Positions 55,780 to 64,000 of a stretch of 64,000 nt of DNA are shown piece by piece. Source of the DNA: Diphasiastrum complanatum (Eukaryota > Streptophyta > Lycopodiopsida > Lycopodiales > Lycopodiaceae); assembly GCA_029204225.1 (NCBI GenBank), contig CM055100.1:6313165-6377164 (forward strand), read 5' to 3'. The first letter of the stretch is position 1. Each line of letters starts with the position of its first letter. The notes under the pieces are model-generated. The model searched no databases and was not told where the DNA came from. It saw only the letters and a program-made list of their open reading frames with translations. The position numbers were made by a program, and so were the translations under genes.

Positions 55780-57320
55780 GGTAAGGAGCATGAAGCCTCG
55801 GTCAAATTCGAAATTGTACGTCGGTTGATGAGACCAAAGTGACGAGCTATGTAAGGATGCGTTTGGGAGACTTCAGAGCGATGGTTTGGCAGCACAGATT
55901 GGAAAGGTTTGACGTTGATAAGTGTTTGTGTAGTTGTGGAAATGGTGCCAAATGTTCACAGATTCCAGTTCGAATATGTGAACACGGTTTTCTCTTCTCT
56001 TCTTTTTACTCTTCTTCTTCTTTGTTACGTCTCAGGTGGTTACTGTCCTTAGAAACAAATACATACAATAAATTTTTTTCTTGTAAACTTCTCTAGATCC
56101 TATATTTTATGCAAATAGGTGGCAAATCCTTAGACATTCACATTTCAAGATCGTGAATAAGTATGTATAACAGGATTATCTCCATTACATGATCCACATA
56201 GCCATCATAAAAGCTTTAAAAACCAATAATTGTCTTCTTCTCTATGTTGCAAATATTTGCATATTCAGGGAAAAAACTCTCTTCACCCATGTGAAGATGA
56301 GATGATAGAAGCTCAGAATGATTCATTGCTATTGGTCTTAGAAGTATAGAACTGATTGAGCCAACTATCCCTACAAAGTTGAAACCCTATCCCAATCAAA
56401 TCTTGGGTTAAACATTTCCAGTGACTTGGTTAGGAAGAGTTGTATTGTAGGCCCTTGTGAGTCCTCCATTGATCGTCAAACCTTCATAGACTCCTCAGAG
56501 GGTGGCACTTGAAAACCTTCATGCAACTTCTTGATTGTGAACTTGGAAGTGAAATTTGGCTTAGTGACATTAAGCCTATGAGCTATAGCATTTATTTTTC
56601 ATTGCATGCATCATCTATTGTGGTTGTGAGAGCAGATTCAGGTTAAACATTTGTGCACAATTCATTTGTCAGTGTCATATATAGAAAGAAAATCTCATGG
56701 ATTACGATTGAAAATATAAAAGTGAGCTTGTTGTTCTTGTTAACTGTTAGGTGAAATTCACCAAGTATCAATCAAGAATGTTATCATAAAGTGTCAAATA
56801 ATCTTCTCCATGATAGTCTAAGACACAAATGATACAAATGATAAGATTGCATGGAGTGGGAAGGAAGGGATCTAAAAAAGCTATTAATAGTATTGTCTTT
56901 GAAAAGGGAGTTTATCCAGAGACGAGTGTGCCTCACAGCTAAAGCTGATTATCTATGGAATCCCTCCTGTCTTGAAAAGTCTGGGATTTGCTTATCATAT
57001 TATACCTCAATTGGCATATATCAATGGTAACAAACTGATTTGCCTATATTTTTCTCTGCCAAAGCTCTCATATACTATATTTTGAGGTGTATGTCAACTT
57101 TGTGCAGTTTATGATGGAATTTTATTCATGTGAAAATACTTGTTCAAGATTTCCCATTGCGATAGACAGATATATCAGAGATCTTTTGATATCAGATAAT
57201 CTCTCTCTTTGGACGATCCTGCATGAAAGTTCAACTCAAGGTTGCTTTCTTCCTTCAATTTAACTTTATTGGCTTTAAAAATGGTACTTTTACCTTTCAA
57301 ACTTCAATGTATATTTAATT
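55780..57320. other. Unassigned sequence
   Basis: AT-rich; no coding motif or repeat family recognised on either strand. Confidence 0.4.
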
Positions 57321-57321
57321 C

Positions 57322-57654
57322 TTGCAATCTAAATATTACTTATTAAATTGTGAAACTAACTATCTTGGAGACTTCAATATCCATATGCTTGTTTGCAACA
57401 ACCATGCCAACCATCTTATGACATTCATGCAAAAACATGGTTTTCAACAAACTATCACTACACCAACAACATTGTATGGAAGCCAATTAGATCATATATG
57501 GACAAATGCACACAACTCTAAAAGTCAGTTAGATCATATATGGACAACTGCACATGTACACAACTCGAAAAGTTATTACAGAGTCACACATTGTTATTGG
57601 AGTGGCCACTCACCAATTTATTATTACCTAAAGAGTGACCCAAATATCATTTAA
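57322..57654 (+). pseudogene. Endonuclease/exonuclease/phosphatase (EEP) domain fragment
   Basis: Translation has LGDFNIHMLV, a central GFQQTITTPTTLYGSQLDHI and a terminal YWSGHSPIYYY. GDFN and the (S)DH-type end are catalytic motifs of EEP/APE-like endonucleases carried by LINEs and by Helentron-type Helitrons; here SDH is SGH, and the SQLDHIWTNAHNSK segment is duplicated. The 5' part with the first catalytic residues was not found. It lies about 3 kb from the Helitron but on the opposite strand. Confidence 0.6.
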
Positions 57655-59270
57655 GCCTCCTCCATGAGGTTTCTATTGTTGGAAGTATTGTTGAATAGAG
57701 AGACTGTCGCTGCAAGAGGCCTTCATGCCTTCGCTGCATTCTGAATATGTGGAGGTGCGCTGATGGCTATCTAAAACCTGTCCGATATTTTGCCACATTT
57801 CGAATTTGTTGCATCTCGAATTCTGGCCTAAGAAACTGTTTTAATGTTAACAAAAGATCATTGGATCTTGGCTCAGAACAGTTGAAGGCAGGGTACAAAA
57901 TCTGAATCTGCCTCACAACAGTTACTGGAAGACATTCATGGCTAAAACCATTCCTTCTGAGCTGCGCTAAAAAATATTTCCGTAGAAAATTAGGGTCGTC
58001 AAATGATATCTATCGCTCCTTTCCATAACACCATAGCAGTCTTCATCCCTCAGATAGAAAGAGGAGATTGATGAAGAGAAAGGAATCTGATGGCCTATCG
58101 TTGGAAACATACTTGGAGAATACGCTGGTTGTCTTCAAAGAGAGTGAGAGAGCTCGAATCCTTCAAACTGGCTCGAAGAAGAAAAAATTATGTTCTGAGT
58201 TGATAATAATTCGATGGCTGCCTTAGCAAGAACATTAGCAAGAACGCTTGAAGAATAAATGTTCACTTCAAACTGGCTCGAACACGAAAGGAGAGAACAT
58301 CTAATTAGCCTTCGAACTGGCTCGAAGAAGAAATATTCGTCTGGGGAAAGATGCCAACCTGCTTCTCTGGCTGCCTTAGCAATGAAGAATAAATGTTCGT
58401 TTGAAACTGGTTCGAACATAAAAGCAAGCAGTTAGGGCTCGAAACAGAAGTCAGCCGCAAATGCGAATCTGGATGGTAGCTAAACATAGAGGCTCGTCGA
58501 ATATAGACCTTAGTGTAAGGCACTAATGCATGCTTGCACTCTAACTTCGAGGAGTGCCCATAGAGACAACATACAAGCAATGCATTAACCTTAGGCCTGG
58601 CCTTAAATGTAGCTAATGAATAAGTTGTATAGCCCACTACATTTAGGGGCTTGAATATTACCATGAACAATAATTTTTCATGTACAAATGCCGACTGTAG
58701 GTTCAAATAGTTGACACTTAAAACTTCCCGTGGGCTCGAACATTATCCTTAATACAAGGCAACCCATAGATATATCTTTAACTTAGGCTACTTAGCATTA
58801 GGCCTCCTCCACAATTAAATGGCCTCCACCCATGTAGCTTGCTATCTTCAAATGCCAACAAACGTATAACTTAAGCTTAGGAACGACTTAGCACAGAGTG
58901 TCGATAAGCCGAAAAAGGTGCCTTCGAAAATATATAAGGACCTTCAGTAATAAAAACGCTCATAGCCAATGCCATGTATGTTATATCTTGATCTTAGAAC
59001 TGGGCCTCAAATAGGCCTTGCCGACATATCGTGATAATACCATGATAAATAGCAGCATAAATAAGTGACAACTCCACCAACAAGTACTGAATCAATTAGC
59101 AAAACCACTGACTTTCTGACAAAATGGTCAATAAAATTGACCATTATAAAATTCAGTGTATCACAACAACCTATAGCAAGTTGAGCTTATATCTCTAGCT
59201 AGCATTTCTGCTTTGGTGGCTTAGCTTTGGTACAATAGATAGCTCTCCTTGTGGATGGGGCATATCTTAG
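57655..59270. other. Unassigned, with a duplicated block at 58155-58430
   Basis: AACTGGCTCGAAGAAGAAA, GGCTGCCTTAGCAA and GAAGAATAAATGTTC recur in order at about 58158-58290 and 58312-58430 (offset about 150). No gene recognised; the 94 and 133-codon minus-strand frames here come from the duplication. Confidence 0.45.
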
Positions 59271-59276
59271 CAAGGA

Positions 59277-60248
59277 TTGAAGCCAGCCAGATTCGCCATC
59301 AAGCTAGCAGATCAATCTTGTGTGAAACCAAAAGGTGTAGTTGCTGATATTCCCGTAAAGATAGCAGTCATGCAGTATGTGATTACTTTTGTGGTCATGG
59401 ATATACCTAAATCTCCATCTGCATACCGTGTTTTACTGGGAAGGCCATGGTTGAGGACTGTGCTAGTAGTGCACAACTGGGGTACAGGGAAACTCACCTT
59501 TGAGAACAGAGAACGGGATGTAAAGGTAGCTCCAACCACATGGGCGGTGAAACCTATTGCACCCAAAGCTGATGACGGATCATCCACGACAGATCATACG
59601 ATTGATCGCCCAAGGCCAGCCAAGGGAGGTCACTATCATTCAGAGACGGATGTCATGAGATGGACATATGCATTAGCAACTACTGACTGCCAGGCATGTC
59701 AATATGAATCAGATCTAGAACCGAGTACATCTTCACCCAAATGTTACACTATGGACACACCAATCACATTTGGGGTGAATATGATAAACGTAGCATGGCT
59801 GTCAACGGAGCCGATTGAGAACCCAGTGGACGATGATCTAGTCCCTTGGCAACATGCTCTAGCTTATAATAAGGAGATTAAGCTGATTGATGAACAAGTC
59901 CTACACCACATGGACCCAGATCGTTATGGAACCAAGAAGGTACCAGCTCAACCACCACAAAGGTCTGCTATGGCGAAAGTCTCAAGAATTGAACCACCCA
60001 AGACACCTGTGAATAAGAAGAATTAGTTGAAGCAACGCTACAACCAGGTGATCCGATGGAGTGACCTACCCGAAGAGGCAATAGCTACAGTAGACATGGA
60101 TATTTGCAACCATGAGGCGAATGTTACAGCAGTCCCGAAGAAAGACAACAAGGATGAACCCACCAAAATGACAAAAAAGAACAAAAAGAAGGTGTTGGAT
60201 TCCTTGAAGTCAATCAAGTTGGACTCAGATACAGCATCAATATGCTGA
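59277..60248 (+). pseudogene. G2 protease and linker
   Basis: 249 codons open from 59277 (KPARFAIKLADQSCVKPKGV, YVITFVVMDIPKSPSAYRVL, LGRPWLRT), a TAG at 60024, then more of the same frame (YNQVIRWSDLPEEAI) to a frameshift near 60240. Retropepsin C-terminal half; the N-terminal active-site part (DTG/DSG) is upstream of the truncation and not seen. Confidence 0.8.
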
Positions 60249-61640
60249 AAGAGGAATCTCGACGAGCTCCAGTTCACGAGATGTCTGATACTTTCAAGAA
60301 TTATACATTGGATGACGTGGTAATCATGATGTCGGAAGCCCAACGAGAACCTGATCAAAGTCAGGCACCAGCGGAACAAGACTTCGAGCGACCTGCGCGA
60401 ACACAGTCGATGAATCTTGCAGAACCAGGAGAAGAAGAAAGGATAGTGCATGTGGGAGAGCAGCTAACACCCACGCAGTTCAAGAGACTACGATCCTTGT
60501 TGGTGGAATATAAAGATTGTTTTGCCTGGAGCTATAGTGATCTAAAGGGCATTCTGCCAACAGTAGTCCAACACACCATACCTTTGGTGGACGGACTAGC
60601 CCCCAAGGTAAGCCGTTACTACTGCTGCAACCCGAATTATACAGAACTGATCAAGCAAGAGTTGCAGAAACTTATGGATGCAGACTTCGTTTACGAAATC
60701 GAACACATAGAATGGGTATCGCCAATAGTTATAGTACCCAAGAAGAATGGCAAAATGCGTATCTATGTGAATTTGAAGGCGCTTAATGCAGTCACCAAAA
60801 AGGACCATTTTCCTTTACCATTTACGAAAAGTGTCCTCGATAGAATAGCTGGCGACGAAGCCTACAGTCTTCTAGACGGCTTCAGTGGCTACAACCAGGT
60901 GAAAATAGCCCCCCAGGACCAGCACAAGACAACATTCGCCACGGAATGGGGAAGTTATGCCTATAAAGTGATGCCATTTGGACTTTGCAATTCCCCAAGC
61001 ACTTTCCAGCGAGTCATGCAGGCGGCATTCAAAGATCATTTGCAAAAATTTCTGAAAATTTTCTTGGACGATCTGTGCGTGCATGGACCAGATTCAGAAC
61101 ACTTATCCAATTTGGAGAAGGTTCTACAAAAATGCCGCAAATACCAGATCTCCCTGAATCCAGAAAAATGTCAATTCTGGGTGACACATGGCTTGATACT
61201 CAGCCATATAGTGTCAAGACCGCCACAGATCTATCAAAGATTAGAATCATTATTGATCTACCACCACCGGGGACGATCCGTGAGGTCTACATTTTCATGG
61301 GTCATGCTAACTATTATAGGATCTTCATTCTTGATTTTGCGGAGTTAGCCAGACCAATTTACAAGCTCACAACGGATCCACATTGGAATGAGGAAGCTCT
61401 AAAGGCTTTCCAGAAGATTAAGGATGCATTGGTCTCAGCACCAATCTTGCGACCACCCAATGGGTCCATTGAGTTCCACGTGCATACGGACGCATCGAAG
61501 TATGCAGTTGGAGTAATATTAACTTAGCTAGATGAACACAAAAAGGATTTTTCAATCCGATTTGCAAGTCGACAGCTCAGTGATACCGAAATGAATTATT
61601 CAACCACAGAGCGGGAAGCACTGACAATGATCTATGCAGT
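60242..61640 (+). pseudogene. G2 reverse transcriptase and RNase H
   Basis: RT motifs in order: WVSPIVIVPKKNGKMRIYVN, FPLPF, SLLDGFSGYNQVKIAPQDQ, TTFATEWGSYAYKVMPFGLC, and the catalytic FLDDLCVHG (the two Asp conserved). A frameshift near 61200 moves the reading to DLPPPGTIREVYIFMGHANY, then RNase H starts with FHVHTDASKYAVGVIL, followed by a TAG at 61526 and a TGA near 61652. Gypsy-type order (RT-RH before integrase) is clear. Confidence 0.9.
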
Positions 61641-61649
61641 TAAGAAGTT

Positions 61650-63098
61650 TTGACACTATTTGATGGCCACACAGTTTGCTTTTTATACAGACCATCAACC
61701 CTTGCTATATATCGTTTTAATAAAACTTGCAACACCGGGAGAATCACCAAATGGCTCCTCCTGTTGTTGGCATTTGATTTTCGGATAGTAGTTTGCAAGG
61801 GAAAACAACACTACATGGCAGATCATGTGTCACGAATCAAGGGAAAGAAAATTGCAACCCAACCCGACGATGAGCTGGTAGATGTTGCCTTATTTTACAT
61901 GGATACAGTACCAGAATGGGCTGCCGACATTGTTGAATATCTAATGCAGGGCCAACCAGACAAATCACTACCAAAGGTGGAACATCGGAAATTGATCTTG
62001 GAGGCTAGACCTTATCAGCTGATTGCCGGCCAGTTGTACCGAAGAGGTCCAGACGGAATTCTTCGGCGGTGTATTCTTCCTCATGAGACCACCCAGATCA
62101 TTTTGCTTTCACATGAAGGCATGGGTGGAGGTCATTTTGCATCTGACATTACAGTTCGCAAGATCCTACAATCAGGATGTTGGTGGCCAACGATTCATAA
62201 AGACATTGAGGAATACTTGAAAAAGTGCAATGTGTGCCAAAGGGCAAGGAGACCAACAAGATTGAACTATGATCTACTGCACCTAGACTTAGCCCAAGCG
62301 CCGTTCGAAAAATGGGAATTGGATTATATTGGTCCAATTCACCTTACAGCAAGGAGTTCCCAGGCTCGATACATAATCGTAGCCATAGACTACCTCACCA
62401 AATGGGTCGAAGCCAAGGCAGTAAGAGGAGCTCATGCTAGGACCACTACCAAGTTCCTTTATGAAAATATCATTGTGCGCTTCGGATGCCCGGTGGAACT
62501 AGTCAGTGATCGCGGAAGCCATTTCATCAATGAGACCATCAAAGTCCTGTTGGAGTAATTCTTCGTGATCCACAGAACCAGTACGCCTTATTATCCTCGT
62601 GGTAATGGGCAAGCAGAATCATCCAATAAGATCATGTGTAGCGTGCTCACGAAAACAGTTGAAGCTAGTAGATCAGATTGGGAACACAAGTTGCATGCTG
62701 CACTGTGGGCGTTCAGGACAACATATAAAGGGAGCACTGATCAAACACCCTTCCAATTGGTATATGGTCAGGATGTTGTGATGCCAGTAGAGTTTTTAAT
62801 TCCTTCATTAAGGATTGCCACCGCGCAACGTCTTAATGAATCTAAATCTCTACAGCTATGCCACGAAGCTCTTCATAAACTCTGTGAAACACGCTTACTA
62901 GATGTGCATGCACTGGCAGTTGAAAAGGAAAGACGCAAAGTTTGGCATGATCGCAGATTACAAAAGAAGGATCTTCGTTCAGGAGATCTGGTCCTGATGT
63001 ATAAAACCAAGACCATCAAGGGAAAGTTAAAATTCACGGACGAAGGTCCTTATAGGAGCAAGGAAATTCTTAATCATGGGGCCGTGAACTTAGAATAG
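61650..63098 (+). pseudogene. G2 RNase H end and integrase
   Basis: After RNase H (FDFRIVVCKGKQHYMADHVS) the integrase HHCC domain is HEGMGGGHFASDITVRK...CNVCQRAR (about 62112-62245), the core has LDYIGPIH, LVSDRGSHFIN and YYPRGNGQAESSNK (the DDE residues, about 62323, 62510, 62600). A TAA at 62556 breaks it between the second Asp and the Glu. The C-terminal part (KVWHDRRLQ, LRSGDLVLMYK) ends at a TAG at 63096. No chromodomain is seen, as in Tat/Athila. Confidence 0.9.
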
Positions 63099-64000
63099 CT
63101 TGATGGACGCCATTCGACACACCCATCAACGGTAGCCGGTTGCACAAGTATTGGCCACCATAGTAAGACAGATCCAGATTGGGGGTGGCACATTACAAAA
63201 AGCTATTCTTCTCAGCCATCACCGCTAGATCTAAGGAGATCAAGCCAAATCAAGCTAAATCCATCAAAATTCAGCCAGATTTGGCAAGATCGGGGAAATC
63301 CATCAAAATCCAAGGAGGATCTAGATCTTGAAAGGGTAAAAAAGAAATCAGATCATCAAATTGACTGATGGATCAACTACCAAGAATCCATCAAAACTTC
63401 CAGAGCACTACCAATAGTCAGATCAAGCCTGGATGAAACTGATTACCAGTTTACAGAAGTTAAAAATAAAAAAATCTCGAGATCTCATTAAAAAACACTC
63501 TGAAAGAGCACTTTTTTCATGATTTTTTGAGATCCCCTGGGAGATAGCTCTTGAAAATTGGACAGCCACCAGATCTGACCTAGATACATCCATGAAAATC
63601 TCTACGAGAGTTCTTGATGGAGGAATCATCATTTTTTAGTGTATGCGAGAGTTCCCAAAAGCAGAATTTTCAGAACCCTCGCAGAGCATCAAGATCATCT
63701 TACCAAGTCTCGCAAGGTGTCTAAATGGAATCAGAGCAGTGAAATTAGCCTGCCTACATAGTTTGATCATGAAAATCCAATCACAAGAACAAGTTGTGCG
63801 AGAGATCACTTCCTGCGAGAGTTGAACCCTTGCAGACAGCCTGAACCCTCGCAGAACCTTCGCATAGCAGTCAAATCAACTTCTGAACTCTCGCAAACTT
63901 TTCTGAGGTCTTAGAATTTTGTGAAGAAGGTGCCTGTCAAAATTTGGGTGGAACTGAACAAGGGAAAGTGAATTGCACCTAATACGTCACCTTTGCTAGC
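63099..64000 (+). other. G2 post-pol spacer
   Basis: No gene. 63640-64000 matches G1 42690-43090 inverted, including GCGAGAGTTCCCA, GAACCCTCGCAGAGCATCAA and TCTTAGAATTTTGTGAAGAA. GCGAGAGTT-type words occur near 63606, 63645, 63676, 63707, 63815, 63848 and 63887. Confidence 0.7.

Larger units (their letters stand above)
59270..64000 (+). mobile_element. Ty3/gypsy element G2, partial, extends beyond the window
   Basis: Same family as G1 (shared protease and post-pol spacer). Homology starts abruptly at about 59270 inside the protease region, so Gag and the 5' LTR are missing. Pol is complete in domain order but broken. After pol the spacer is colinear with 42690-43090 of G1 inverted and runs off the window end just where the extra frame would start. 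Confidence 0.9.

Overview
This is a slice of a large, repeat-rich plant nuclear genome. The signs are the AT-rich composition, GT-AG introns, Ty1/copia elements whose primer-binding site TGGTATCAGAGC matches plant initiator tRNA-Met, Ty3/gypsy elements with a TGGCGCC-type primer-binding site, CACTA and Helitron debris, and one host gene for a CaaX-terminated metal-binding protein of the plant-specific HIPP family. A gymnosperm or another large-genome seed plant would fit, but the sequence alone does not prove it. I saw no tRNA, rRNA, CRISPR or bacterial-type gene.

Layout. 1-1746: decayed copia on the + strand, 3' part and 3' LTR. 1747-4160: unassigned DNA with a tandem duplication. 4160-25900: an old inverted-repeat, CACTA-like host element opened by later insertions. 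These are copia E1 (4591-10855, - strand, dead) and copia E3 (11253-23849, + strand), and E3 is itself split by copia E4 (16346-22777, + strand). E4 has an intact 1317-residue polyprotein and LTRs with one difference in 655 bases. 26040-30130: an LTR scrap, a truncated minus-strand copia (27290-29659) and a gypsy gag fragment. 30130-33200: unassigned, with a (CT)36 microsatellite. 33222-34108: the three-exon HIPP gene, the only convincing host gene. 35045-37560: LTR-less copia fragment. 38100-38522 and 52376-54155: two halves of one decayed Helitron, separated by gypsy G1 (38523-52375, TSD GACAT), which in turn carries copia E2 (44384-50656, TSD AGGTT). 54160-55640: another gypsy gag fragment and a 23-bp-unit minisatellite. 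57320-57654: endonuclease (EEP) fragment. 59270-64000: gypsy G2, a relative of G1 that still has protease, RT, RNase H and integrase but is riddled with stops.

The order of insertion can be read from the nesting: inverted-repeat element, then E3, then E4 on the left; Helitron, then G1, then E2 on the right. Target-site duplications and coding frames that resume across each insertion support this. The least ordinary object is G1. It lacks the gag capsid region and all of RT/RNase H/integrase (about 4 kb absent relative to G2). It keeps a roughly 1040-codon extra reading frame of unknown function between pol and the 3' LTR. A second broad signal is a palindromic CACACGTGTG module with flanking GTAC words that recurs in LTRs of otherwise dissimilar copia families.
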